The notes under the pieces were generated by a model. That model worked only from the letters and a program-made list of their open reading frames with translations, was not told where the DNA came from and did no database searches. Shown piece after piece: positions 28,216 through 39,619 of a stretch of DNA of 64,000 nt. The position numbers and the translations under genes are program-made. Source of the DNA: Notospermus geniculatus. Taxonomy: Eukaryota; Nemertea; Pilidiophora; Heteronemertea; Lineidae. Within the stretch, counting starts at the first letter, position 1. Each line of letters begins with the position of its first letter. The stretch spans positions 1-64,000 of the forward strand of contig NMRB01000421.1 of assembly GCA_002633025.1 (NCBI GenBank), given 5' to 3'.

Positions 28216-29692
28216 AGCTTCTGATCTTGGCTTCAATCAGTAAATAAACATACAACCCCGAAAGTACCAGAATAAAGTAAACAATTAATCCACTGTGTAG
28301 ATTACAACCGCGGTATACCTCAAACGAAACACAATAAAGCATGGCAGAGAAAGCCATAGGTTCAGACCGTTGACGTTTCCTTTTATATCGATTAGGGCAA
28401 ACAAAAAAAATTAGTTTATCGTCCGAGTGGTTCTTGGAAATAGGCAAGGGGGCACTTTTTTATTTTATTTTTTTATTTTACTTTGGTACAATCAGCTCCT
28501 CCTGAGCATGTTATTTCACCACCCCGACCCCCTAAGACTGGATTTTGTCGCAAAAGCGCTGAAAATGCATGAAGAGCACGCTTTGGAAGCTGTTGTTTAC
28601 AGATCTACCGCTTGGCGGCGCTGTGATACGCGGCGCGGCGTGAAATTGAAACTGATAAAAAATTTCAAAAAAATTGCACGGCGCTGAAAATTGGCGCGGG
28701 CGGAGGTCGATAAACTAAAGATTTTTTTGCTTGCCCTAATGGGGCTATGCTTTTGCATTAATCTGGTTTCATGACGCCGCACTGCATCACATTATAGTCA
28801 CCTCGTTCACACCTTTACAGGCTACACACGATCGATGTACACCTTAGGCCTTTAGTGCTAATTCATGGTTGCGAGTCTGATCACGATCGCGCGTGTACAC
28901 ACCGATCAGGACTGCTCGACAAGACTGTTCGAATTTATCTATTTGAATGATCGGAGTTATCAATTAGGCATGGAAACTAAACTGTTGCTGCACAGCAAAG
29001 AATGAGTTGAAGTATGGTACCTTACTTGATGAAGGGTTATACCAATGGGATCAGAGCGTGTGAAAAGTATGGCTGCCATTTTTTCTGAAGCAGAGTGTGC
29101 CGCTGAGATTCTTGACCAATCAAAATGCGTCCTCAAAAACAAACTCGACAATTTTTCAAAAATCGTACAGAAAATACCAAACCGATCAGCAACTCTTTAT
29201 TCGGGACACGATTTGAGCCCAAATGATTTAATATGCATCAAAGGTCAATAGATTACGGGAGAGGATAAGGGCGAAAAAGCCCTCACAATTGAACAATGCT
29301 AAAGTGATGATTTTAGTGTGAAAATCGCAGAAAGTCAGCTCACCAACATGTAACAGGTGCAAATTTCATGACTCCCATGTGTCGTGAAATCGTTATCGAG
29401 CCAGTGCATGATGAAGGCGTTCGTCATTTTTGTTTTGAAAACGTGGAAATCGACTTTGATCTGAGACCATTACCGCGACACTGTAACCGTGCCGCTGCAT
29501 ACATTCAACGTGTTGTCCTTGCATCTATCCACGATTTTATAATAACTTCTCTTACGGACCCTCTCTTACTCGGGAATAGCACAACCTACTTCATGGTTGG
29601 CCACAAAATGAAAACTCAACACCCGATGTAGGGCACCACAAGTTCAAGTTTTGATATGATTTATTGTAACTTGCCTACACACAGATGAAATC
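28216..29692. other. Spacer between dehydrogenases A and B
   Basis: The 3' UTR of copy A is followed by diverged duplicate sequence: 28900-29330 resembles the flank at 12800-13230 and 21520-21960. Near 29360 a short stretch (AATTTCATGACTCCCAT) matches the last ARRDC exon, a probable remnant. After it comes the block shared with the promoter-proximal regions of copies C and D (CCGCGACACTGTAACC). No exon is supported. Confidence 0.5.
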
Positions 29693-32600
29693 ATGGAGCG
29701 TTGGAGCGGTAGAGTGGCACTCGTAACCGGCAGCTCTGCCGGTGTTGGAGCTGCACTTGCGAAGAAGTTAGTGCAAAGTGGTATGAAGGTTTTTGCTTGT
29801 GCAAGGAACATTCAAAAAATCGAGGTAAGGCAAAAGGCTGGTCACAGGAAACATATTTATAGCCATGCTTAGGCCTACTTATCTGACTGCAGGCGCCTAT
29901 TTCGAATGTGTGCACGAGTCTGATAGAGGCAGTACATGTACATATACATGCATATGATATTCATGCGCACCCGCTGCCGTTACCTGATGCCTGACTGCAA
30001 GGCCATCTTTCTCTTTTTGAAGACTGCTTCACACAGAATTTGTTCTCAAGGATTTCAACTGATGGAAAACGAAGCATCACAGTGATAAAATGCTGCAGGC
30101 CTACCTGGGCCTGTACAGCAGCAGGCCTAGTTTGCTGACCTCACTTGGTTGCAGTGGGTAATGGCCTATAGCATGAAGGGCAATGGCCATATGAAAAAAG
30201 ACTAGCCAAGCAAATGCTTTTACTTGAATTTTGCAACACAAATGCACTAGGCAATGCTGTACAAATCTAAAGTACTCATTTGCTAGTATTATGACCCAAT
30301 GTGGTAGAAGCGCAACATCGCCGTCTAAAAAGACACGATCCATGCCATCACGACGGCAACCAGGTTGATATGATATATACATATGTAGGTACATCATGTA
30401 CGTACATGTCTTTTCTGTAGTATTTTGCAAGAAAGTGCCTGCCTGAAGAAGACCCCGGTTGGGGTCGAAAATTTGCAAAAAACGCTTGAGGACGACCTCT
30501 GCTTTTATATCATACATGTCATGCATGTACATGTACATGAACATTTTATTTCAGACCGTACAGTTTAGGCCTGTAATTTGCAAAAGAGGATGGCCTACTT
30601 TCATACATATAGGCCTACATCAACGCACACCACCGTACGCCGTGGGGTCGCGAGTCAGTCGTAGGCTATTCACTCTTTGCACGATCATTGTGATTTTGTG
30701 AATACCCTGTATGAAAAAACCGGGAGTGCATGCATGGCAAAAATGGGCAAGAAATCCGTAGACCGACATGGTGAAAAATGGCAAAGCAAGAGATATCTCC
30801 TCGTTCAAAACACACATCGGGGCGGATCTGCCGGGGGAGGGGGTTTCATAGGGGTTCAGGTTTGCATGCCGAGACACCAATGTAAGGCTTAGCCTCAATA
30901 GGCAGCATTTCTATTGCAGGAACTGAAGCAGGAATGTGAAAAGGCCAAGTATCCAGGCTCTTTGTTTCCAATAAAGTGTGACTTAAGAAAGGAAGATGAG
31001 ATTCTTGCTATGTTTTCGACCATCAAAGAGCAGGCTGGTGGAGTTGACGTGTGCGTGAATAATGCCGGTATGGGAGTCAAGGGTGACAGTCTTGTTGAGG
31101 GAAAAACTGATCATTGGAGAGATATGTTGGAGGTATGAGTGAAAAAAGATTAGGCTATAGCCTACATTTTCAGCTCGAAAAGACGCCTGTCTACGGTGGC
31201 CCATAAGGGACATTTAGTTTTTATTTTTTATTTTTATTTTTTTTTCTACTTTTCTCCGCGGAATAAACTTTTCTCCGCGGAAATAATGTTTTCTCCGCGG
31301 AAATAATGTTTTCTCCGAGGAAATAATGTTTTCTCCGCGGAGAAAACTTTTCTCCGCGGAATTAAAGTTTTCTCCGCGGAATTAATGTTTTCTCCGCGGA
31401 GATAATGTTTTCTCCGCGGAGAAAACTTTTCTCCGCGGAAATAATGTTTTCTCCGCGGAAATAATGTTTTCTCCGCGGAANTTTCTCCGCGGAGAGAACT
31501 TTTCTCCGCGGAGAAAAGTTTTCTCCGCGGAGAAAACATTATTTCCGCGGAGAAAACATTATTTCCGCGGAGAAAACATTATTTCCGTGGAGAAAACATT
31601 ATTTCCGCGGAGAAAAGTTTATTCCGCGGAGAAAAGTAGGAAAAAAATAAAAATATAAAATAAAAACTAAATGTCCCTTATGGGCCACCGTACCTGTCAA
31701 ATAAACGTTTAAGGTGCTTTGTGATTGGTCGTTTATTTAAACCGTATAATTACTGAGTAAGGCGCGATCTGACATACTGCTGTATTAGCGTTCTAATTGG
31801 TTTTCAGACATACATGTAATTCAGGTCTTATTTAAGCGTTCTGATTGGTTCCCATTTTCACTTCGCGATTTCATACCGAATTCTCCTGTCAGAGTATCAC
31901 GCTACTTCGGCAGTGGAAGTGCCATTCCATTACAATATACAGTGAGAGTTTTCGCAAAGCCCCAAAACGCCAACGCGAATCTCTATCCTTTTGTTCGGTG
32001 CTCTTTTCGTGGAATCAAACAATGGGATTGGCGTTCGCGTTGGCGTTTCGGCCGGCTTTGCGAAAACTGTCTATTGTATCTGCATGATTGACGTGGATGG
32101 AACCGTCGATCTTACTATCTGAGGTGCGACTTGCATGTAGGCCTATTCTGATTTTCTATGTAAATTTTCCCTCAAGGTGAACCTTCTTGCGTACGGAATC
32201 GTGGCAAGGGAGGCACTCAAATCGATGAGAAGTCGTAATGTTGATGATGGACACCTGGTCTATATAAATAGGTACCGTACAGTGTACACTGACAACATTT
32301 TTCCAGCATCCTTCACAGTTACAACACCATGTTGGACAAAGTTCTCCATAACTTTCCAACAAAGATGGCGGTCTTACACTTCTCACCATACGACGTCAGA
32401 AGCTACCATTCAATGGCCGCTGCCATCAAGCGGGCCATAGTCGCAAATGTTTAATAGGTAAAATGATTGTCTGAGAGGATGCGTTTGGTAGTGTTATAGG
32501 CCTTTCATGTTTAGACAATGAATGGCCACGACGTTATATGGGAGAACTACCAGGCCACCATCTTTCAAATTGTTGGAAAGGTCTATAGTGTGTATTGGGG

Positions 32601-33985
32601 AGAAAGCGTTTAATTTCCAACATTGCTAAATGCTGCAAATTTGTTTGCCTGTGTTTACAGGGTCGAAAATCGTGTTGAGGTACATGTACATGTAGACTAT
32701 GTTGGGAAAATGTTATTAGTGTACAAGAAACTCAGCATGTCATATTACAGAGTTTTCGCAAAGCCCCCGAAACGCCGATGCGGACGTCTCCTTTTGTTGG
32801 CTGCTCTATTCGCGGCATCGAACAATGGGATTGACGTTCACGTTGGCGTTTCGGGGGCTTTGCGAAAACCGGCGTGCAGCTACGAGATTGCGATGCACAA
32901 AGTCACTGTAGCGGAGAAAACGACGTTAGGCAGAGTCTCATCTTGGTTGCGAGCCAAGATATCGTTGCGATATTGCTGTCATTGCGTTATCTCTCTCTAA
33001 TGATGTCATACATGTATTTCAGTGAAGCTGGTTTATACTTCGTGGATTGCCCTGATTGGCATTTCTACGTATGCACCAAACATGGTGTAACGGCGCTGGC
33101 GGAAGGCATGAGAAAGGAATTACGGCACTTGAAATCCCACATCAGGGTGACAGTAAGAAATTTTGCTCCCAGCATAATTTGATCGCATTTCGATGGAAGA
33201 TTCAGCACGGAATCATTGAAGTAATCTACTTTGGCCACTTAAAAGTTGCACAGGAACTGTGCTATGTAACCTCCGTATATTTCAAATTTTCTCTTTATAG
33301 AAACAATTACATGTATTACACGAGATTGAGACGTAATCTGCTGTATTTCTAGAACTTCTGTCCGGGTTTCACAGAGACCGAATTCTTCAAGAGTGCCGGT
33401 GGGGATCAGTTCCACCAAGAGTTATTTGGTTCTGGTGACAAAGTAAGTGTTCTTTGCACAGTGTTTTCATTTTTTCTAGTATCTATGCAAAGGTTTGTTG
33501 AAATGGGGACCGTTTTATATCATCCGGGATTTTCCTTCACCTCGTGGTTTTATATTTTATCCACGTTTTCCAGCCTCTTGCCCCGGAAGATGTCGCTGAC
33601 GGTGTAATGTATGCCTTAGCAGCTCCACCCCATGTTCAGGTGAGTGCATTTAAAAAAAATTCAACGCGCTATTTTCCTAGGATTATTGGGAAAAATGCGT
33701 TGTTTACTGGACACCGAAAACATTTTCATGTGCATGGAAGTGCAACAGAATAGGTAACACGTACATGTACAGTACCGTTACGTGGGGTTACTTTGGCCCG
33801 GGGGGGGGGGGGGNGATTGGCCTTGGACATAAAAAACGTTACCAAGTAACCTCACTTTGGTGGCAGCGAATTGATACACAGTGAACGGCGTGACCATGAA
33901 TCCAAGATAAACTCATTTCTTTCAACGTTTCTGTACCTTACAGGTTTTCCAAATGACGCTTTACAGCACCGAAGAACCGATTTAA
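29693..33985 (+). CDS. DHRS11-like: Short-chain dehydrogenase/reductase, DHRS11-like, copy B (catalytic Ser replaced by Ala)
   Basis: Exons: 29693-29824, 30920-31132, 32177-32271, 33023-33152, 33353-33442, 33574-33639 and 33944-33985. All are in phase; 255 residues ending STEEPI. TGSSAGVG, NNAG and the YxxxK pair (HFYVCTKHG) are intact. The position of catalytic Ser149 reads SEAG instead of SDSG, so the residue that helps polarise the substrate carbonyl is Ala. The ISPG-type motif is NFCPG. The frame is otherwise open with good splice sites, so it may be a reduced-activity or non-catalytic paralogue rather than a decayed gene. A polyadenylation-like AATAAA lies at about 34230. Intron 2 carries the CCGCGG hairpin element. 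Confidence 0.92.
30177..30305. mobile_element. MITE family 3 (AAATGCTTTTACTTGAA), copy in dehydrogenase B intron 1
   Basis: Inverted repeat around GCAAATGCTTTTACTTGAA and AAAGTACTCATTTGCTAG, with central ACAAATGCACTAGGCAATGC. Better-preserved copies are at 35284-35415 and 45855-45978, and a disrupted one near 40070-40165. Confidence 0.7.
30430..30475 (+). ncRNA. Hammerhead-like motif in a dispersed repeat
   Basis: CTGAAGA, an A, then a six-base-pair stem (GACCCC / GGGGTC) closed by GGTT, then GAAA. This is close to the hammerhead core CUGANGA - stem II - GAAA, but with one extra A before stem II. A second copy is at 54311-54350. Stems I and III and a cleavage triplet were not established. 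Related sequences occur in Penelope-like retroelements. Confidence 0.3.
31193..31691. mobile_element. Hairpin element made of CCGCGG repeats, flanked by CCTGTC direct repeats
   Basis: TIRs (ACGGTGGCCCATAAGGGACA and complement) flank A/T-rich subterminal runs and about twenty units of roughly 20 bp, CTCCGCGGAAATAATGTTTT and variants. The units point one way left of the N (31481) and the other way right of it, so the whole can fold on itself. CCTGTC is directly repeated at both ends, and the same intron in copy C has a single uninterrupted CTGTC at the site. It is therefore a bona fide insertion after duplication. Confidence 0.85.
31946..32074. mobile_element. MITE family 1, copy in dehydrogenase B intron 2
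   Basis: Ends GAGTTTTCGCAAAGCCCC and GCTTTGCGAAAACT. At the same intron position as the copies at 36456 and 41638, so inserted before these units separated. Confidence 0.75.
32750..32870. mobile_element. MITE family 1, copy in dehydrogenase B intron 3
   Basis: GAGTTTTCGCAAAGCCCCCG and CGGGGGCTTTGCGAAAAC ends around a 120-bp element. It was not seen in intron 3 of copies C or D, so this insertion is specific to copy B. Confidence 0.8.
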
Positions 33986-34406
33986 TTTGTAAATGTTTGC
34001 TTTCTCAAGAAGGATAAGAACTTGGCCTCACACTGTAAACTTACCTCAGTCTGAACTGAAAGAAAACAAAAGAGGAATCATAAAAGTCGATGCATATGTC
34101 TTACCTCGAGTTAAAGACAATAAACGTGAAGCAGAGAAAGCATGTAATATGCTCGATGTATTTTTGTTGATGTACGTTTGTCATTAATGTACTAACTTTT
34201 TTTGTCACAATGTATTCAAAAATGTACTAATGGTACGAATAAAGTAAATAAAAAATAAATAAATATAGACAGGATTTTATTGTTGATATTATAGACAGAA
34301 TTATAGACAGGCAACATTCTGTTGCTTGTTCACATTTTTTTTGCCAGTTGCACGTGGTTTTAATTTTTTTGAATTTCAAATTCCGTATTGCACGAAGAAC
34401 ATCGTG

Positions 34407-34579
34407 TTATAGTCTGTGGAAATTCGATCTGCTATTGGACCGCACCACATCTCGAGCCGGAAAGTCGTAATAGACGTAACATGGGGCGAATTTCATGACT
34501 CCCATCGTAAAGTCGTTGTCATCTTCGTCGTGAATGTCGACCTTTCCGAATATGCATTCCGCATACGAAGGAGGAGGAA
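34407..34579 (-). pseudogene. Intact stray copy of the last ARRDC exon
   Basis: 173 bp matching the terminal exon of the arrestin-domain gene (44561-44733): same acceptor, same PPPSY motif, same stop, uninterrupted frame with a Val-to-Ile change. No other ARRDC exon lies nearby, so it cannot make a protein alone. It lies downstream of the full gene on the same strand, so a read-through transcript could in principle use it as an alternative last exon. It is part of the dehydrogenase repeat unit. Confidence 0.85.
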
Positions 34580-34997
34580 CTGAAAAGAATATCAACACAA
34601 AAGTAAAACACGAATGAAAAATGCATTTTGTGACGCGTGTTTTGTAAAAGCATACTGCTTTTCACACATATCAATCGCCACTACCAAACAGCACCACTGG
34701 ACTCGTGGCTCAAGAAAACCTGCGGCGTTTTGATGGGCAATTACAATGAAAAATTACAATCAAGAATCGTTTTCGGTGGCATCAGTGTCGGAGGAATGTG
34801 AATGTTTATTATTTAAATAACTGCGGTCGCCTGGCAACCTAACTCAGCAACAATATTCCCGCGACACTGTAACCCTGCCACTGCATACATTCAACCATAA
34901 AGGAATCAACCATANAAACTCAACACCCGATATAGGGCACCACACGCTCAAGTTTTGATATGATTTATTGTAACTTGCCTACACGGCAGATAAAATC

Positions 34998-37900
34998 ATG
35001 GAGCGTTGGAGCGGTAGAGTAGCACTCGTAACCGGCAGCTCTGCCGGTATGGGAGCTGCACTTGCGAAGAAGTTAGTGCAAAGTGGTATGAAGGTTTTTG
35101 CTTGTGCAAGGAACATCCAGAAAATCGAGGTAAGGCAAAAGGCTGGTCACAGGTTCATATCCATAGCCATGCTTAGGCCTATTCATCTGACTGCAGGCGC
35201 CTACTTCGAATGTGTGCACGAGTCTGATAGAGGCAGTATGTCCATGCGCACCCGCTGCCGTCACATGCCTGCTGCAAGTAAAGGGCAATGAGTAATATGA
35301 ATGAAGACTAGCAAATGCTTTTACTTGAACTTTGCAATACAAATGCACTAGGCAATGCAGTGCAAATCTGAAGTAAAAGCATTTGCTACATGCAGTCTTT
35401 ATTCATATTACCCAATGTGATAGAAGCAACATCAACACCGTCTAAAAAGACACCATCCATGCCATCACGACGACAACCAGGTTGATATGATATACATGTA
35501 CAGTACATGTACATGTACATGTACATGTACATGTACATGTACATGTACATGCACATGCACATGTACATGTACATGATCAAGGCCTATAATTTGCAAATGG
35601 GGATGGCCTACTTTCATACACACGTACGCATATGCCATGCGTCGCGAATGAGTCGAAGGCTATTCACCCTAGTGCACGATCATTGTGATTTTGTGAATAC
35701 CGTGTAAGAAAAAGCCGGGAGTGCATGCATGGCAATGATGGGCAATAAATCCGGAGGCCGACATGATATGGACATATGGTGAAAAACATGGCAAAGCAAG
35801 CCAGAGTTCGATATCTATCTCCTCGTTCGAAACACATAGCGTAATACACATCGGGGGCGGATCCGCTGGGGGAGGGGGTTCGTAGGGTTCAGGTTTGCAT
35901 ACCTGTGAGACAACAACGTAAGGCTTAGCCTCAAGAGGCAGCATTTCTGTTGCAGGAACTGAAGCAGGAATGTGAAAAGGCTAAGTATCCAGGTTCTCTG
36001 TTTCCAATAAAGTGTGACTTAAGGAAGGAAGATGAGATTCTTGCTATGTTTTCGACCATCAAAGAGCAGGCTGGTGGAGTTGACGTGTGCGTGAATAATG
36101 CCGGCATAGGAGTCAAGGGTGACAGTCTTGTTGAGGGAAAAACTGAACATTGGAGAGCTATGATGGAGGTATGAGTGTAAAAAAGAGCATAGCCTATACA
36201 TTTTCAGCTCGAAAAGACGTCTGTCAAATAAACGTTTAGAATTGAGGTGCTTTCTGATTAAACCGTAATTACGGAGTAATGCGCGATCTGATTGGCCGCC
36301 ACAAAACCACATATTGGCGTTCTAATATGTTTTCAGACAATTAACAGATTGGTTAAGCGTTCTGATTCGTTCCCACTTCCATTTTGCGATTTCATCCCGT
36401 ACTCCTGTCAGGGTATCAGGCTACTTCGGCAGTGGAAGTACGATTCCAATATACAGAGTTTTCGCAAAGCTCCCGAAACACCAACGCGAATCTGTCCTTT
36501 TTTCGGTGCTCTTTTCGTGGCATCAAACAATTAGGGCTTGTGTCCACATGTGCGTTTTACGCTGCGTTTTGACGCTTCGCCCATTGTTTGGAAGTAGAGC
36601 GGCGGAAAATAGCAAAAGATTTAACGCATCACGCAGCGTAAAACGCACATGTGGACACAAGCCCTAATGGGATTGGCGTTCGCGTTGGCGTTACTGGGGC
36701 TTTGCGAACACTCTTTATTATGTGCATGATTGACGTGGAGGAACCATCGAAATTACCATCTGAGATGCGACTTATTCTGATATTCCTATGTAAATTTTCC
36801 CTCAAGGTGAACCTTCTTGCATACGGAATCGTGGCAAGGGAGGCACTCAAATCGATGAGAAGTCGTAATGTTGATGATGGACACCTGGTCTACATAAATA
36901 GGTACCGTACAGTGTACACTGACAAAAGTTTTCCAACATTCACAGTTACAACATCACAGACCTTTCCAACAAAGATGGCGGTCTTAGAGTTCTCACCATG
37001 ACGTCAGAAGCTTAATACCATGGCCTTTGCCACGCTAAGCTGGCCAAGCGGGCCATAGTCGCAAATGTTTAATACCGGTAGGTAAAATAATTTTCTGAGA
37101 GGATGCGTTTGGTAGTGTTATATCATGCTTGGACAATGAATGGCCACGACGTCATATGGGAGAACTAGTAGGCCACCATCTTTCAAATTGTTGGAAAGGT
37201 GTGTATTGGGGAGAAAGCGTTTAATTTCGACCATGTATGCTGCAAATTTGTTTGCCTGTGTTTACAGGGTCGAAAATCGAGATATGTTGGGAAAATGTTG
37301 TTAGCGTACAAATAATTAAACATAACTTAGCCGGCGTGCAGCCACGAGATTGCGATGCACAAATTCACTTGGCCTACGGGCGTAAAGCTGAGAAAACGAA
37401 GTTCGGCGGAGTCTCATCTTGGTTGCGAGCCAAGATGTCGTTCCGACGATAATCTACATACATGTATGTTCGCGTTAGCTGTCATGGCGTTATCTCTCCA
37501 ATGACATCACATTTCAGTGACTCTGGTTTATACTGCGGGGATTGCCCTGACTGGCATTTCTACGAAGGCACCAAACATGGTGTAACGGCGCAGGTGGAAG
37601 GCATGAGAAAGGAACTACGGCACTTGAAATCCCACATCAGGGTGACAGTAAGAAATTTTGTTCCTAGCATAATTTGACTCTTATCAGCATTTCGATGGAA
37701 GATTCAGGAAATCATTGAAGTAACCTACTTTGGCCAGTTAAGCTGCACAGGAAGTGTAGGCCAACAAGGCCTACCTATCCGTAACCTCAGTATATTTCAA
37801 ATTTTGAAACAATTATTACACGAGATTGAGAGTAATCTGTTGTATTTCTAGCAAATATGTCCGGGTTTCACAAAGAGCGAATTCTTCAAGAGGGCCGGTG

Positions 37901-38539
37901 GGGATCAGTTCCACCAAGAGGTATTTGGTTCTGGTGACAAGGTAAGTGTTCTTCGCACAGTGTTTTCATTTTTTCTATTATTTATGCAAAGGTCTGTTGG
38001 TAAGTTGGGACCGTTTCATATCATTCGGGATTTTCCTTCACCTCATGGTTATCCACGTTTTCCAGACTCTTGCCCCGGAAGATGTCGCTGACGGTGTAAT
38101 GTATGCCTTAGCAGCTCCATCCCATGTTCAGGTGAGTGGAATTTTAAAAATTTTCAATCCGCTGTTTTCCTAATAAAACTATTGAAAAAGTGCGTTGTTT
38201 ACTGGACTTTTGCGTGGATGTGCAATAGGTACATGTACATACATGATGTATCGTGCTGTTCGACCTGAAACGACACATCGCGTGTGGGAGAATACGGGAA
38301 GCTTCTCTCGAGACTAATGTACACGTACAGTGCACGTATTAGGGAGTAAAATTGGCCTTGGACATACGTAAAATACAACATTTTTGAAAATATATACAGC
38401 GCCAATTTTACCCCCTAGGGCCAAAGTAACCCGGTGACAGTGAACGGCGTGACCATAAATCCAAGATTAACTATTTCTACCTTTCTGTACTTTACAGGTT
38501 TTCCAAATGACGCTTTACAGCACCGAAGAACCGATTTAA
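34998..38539 (+). CDS. DHRS11-like: Short-chain dehydrogenase/reductase, DHRS11-like, copy C
   Basis: Exons: 34998-35129, 35956-36168, 36807-36901, 37518-37647, 37852-37941, 38066-38131 and 38498-38539, all in phase; 255 residues. Motifs: TGSSAGMG, NNAG, Ser149 in SDSG, Tyr162/Lys166 in HFYEGTKHG, QICPG. The catalytic tetrad is complete. It differs from its neighbours at a few sites near the active-site loop (LYCGDCPDWHFYEG), where substrate selectivity could be tuned. The nearest paralogue over exon 2 and its flanks is copy D, at close to 99 percent by eye. Confidence 0.93.
35284..35415. mobile_element. MITE family 3, copy in dehydrogenase C intron 1
   Basis: GCAAATGCTTTTACTTGAAC on the left mirrors AAGTAAAAGCATTTGC on the right, with outer TTCAT/ATGAA and GGGCAATG / CCCAATG ends. 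About 130 bp. Confidence 0.8.
35493..35575. repeat. ACATGT microsatellite
   Basis: About 80 bp of uninterrupted (TACATG)n with two transitions in the middle, in intron 1 of dehydrogenase C. The hexamer is a palindrome. Short runs of it occur all over the window. Confidence 0.95.
36456..36713. mobile_element. MITE family 1 interrupted by another MITE
   Basis: Family 1 ends (GAGTTTTCGCAAAGC and GCTTTGCGAACACTC) are split by a 130-bp inverted-repeat element (36535-36666) with ends TAGGGCTTGTGTCCACATGT and ACATGTGGACACAAGCCCTA, inserted in the conserved centre of the host MITE. The equivalent MITE in copy B is uninterrupted. Confidence 0.85.
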
Positions 38540-38862
38540 TTTGTAAAAGTTTGCTTTCTCAAGAAGGATAAGAACTTGGCCTCACACTGTAAACTTACAT
38601 CGGTCTGAATTGAAAGAAAAAACAAGAGGAACCACGAAATCGAGATGCATGTGTCCTACCTCGAATTAAAGACTATAATGAAGCATAGAAAGCAATGTAA
38701 TATGTTGATTTTTTCCTTTTATACATCAATAGTAGAATTACAGACAGGCAGATATCATTGTCTTAGAAAACATTCTGTTGCTTGTTCGCATTTTTTTTTG
38801 TCAGTTGCACGTGGTTTTTAATTTTTTTGCATTTTAAATTCCGTATAGTGTGCACGAACATA

Positions 38863-39022
38863 TTGTAATAGTCGGTGGAAATTCGATCTGCTGTTGGACC
38901 GCACCACATCTCGAGCCGGGAAGTCCGTAATAAACACAACATGGGGCGAATCTCATGACTCCCATCGTAAAGTCGTTTAGTCATCTTTCCGAACACGCAT
39001 TCCGCATACGAAGGACGTGGAA
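38863..39022 (-). pseudogene. Decayed copy of the last ARRDC exon
   Basis: Clear nucleotide match to 44561-44733 with a conserved acceptor and PSYAECVFGK start, but with an internal deletion removing the acidic segment and a frameshift, so the original reading frame is lost. It is the second ARRDC fragment carried in the dehydrogenase array. Confidence 0.8.
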
Positions 39023-39619
39023 CTGAAAAGAATATCCACAGATTAAAGCGAATCGATAGCGGATTTTGTTTACATTTGGCTGGTGTTTGTAAACACAAAA
39101 TTCATCCAATCAAAATGCACGAAAATTTCTTTGTTGGCATTCTGGAGAAGTTTGTTTACATTTTTTCCTGAAAATTCGTCCCCTTTCAAATTCTATTTCT
39201 AAATCAAATTTTTTCGCTTTCGATTCGCTTTAAGTGAAACTACACCCAGGGTATTGTTTTAGTGAAGACTGAGATATTGGGAAATCTTTGTAGCCTATAT
39301 ACCCAGGACGACATTTTACCATTTCAGCCTAACTCAGCAAGAATATTCCCGCGACACTGTAACCCTGCCGCTGCATAAATTCAACGTATTGTCATAGTAT
39401 CCATCCACGATAACTTCTCTTATTGTGGGGATAGTATAACCTCAACACCCGATGTAGGGCACCACAAGCTCAAGTTTTGATATGATTTATTAGGCTTTTT
39501 TCACTGTGAGCATTCCCTATTGTCAAAATCTTGCGACACAAAGGATCAGCATACTCAATGAATAGAGCAGCGCTGATGAAAAAACCCTATTGTAACCTGC
39601 CTACACAGCAGATAAAATC

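Noticed and set aside
31246-31658. Repetitive frames on both strands and CRISPR-like regular spacing of CCGCGG units
   Set aside because: The frames come from the 20-bp repeat and change with the strand. There are no unique spacers, and this is a eukaryotic intron, so neither a protein nor a CRISPR array.
35386-35707. Met-Tyr repeat frames
   Set aside because: Direct translation of the ACATGT microsatellite.
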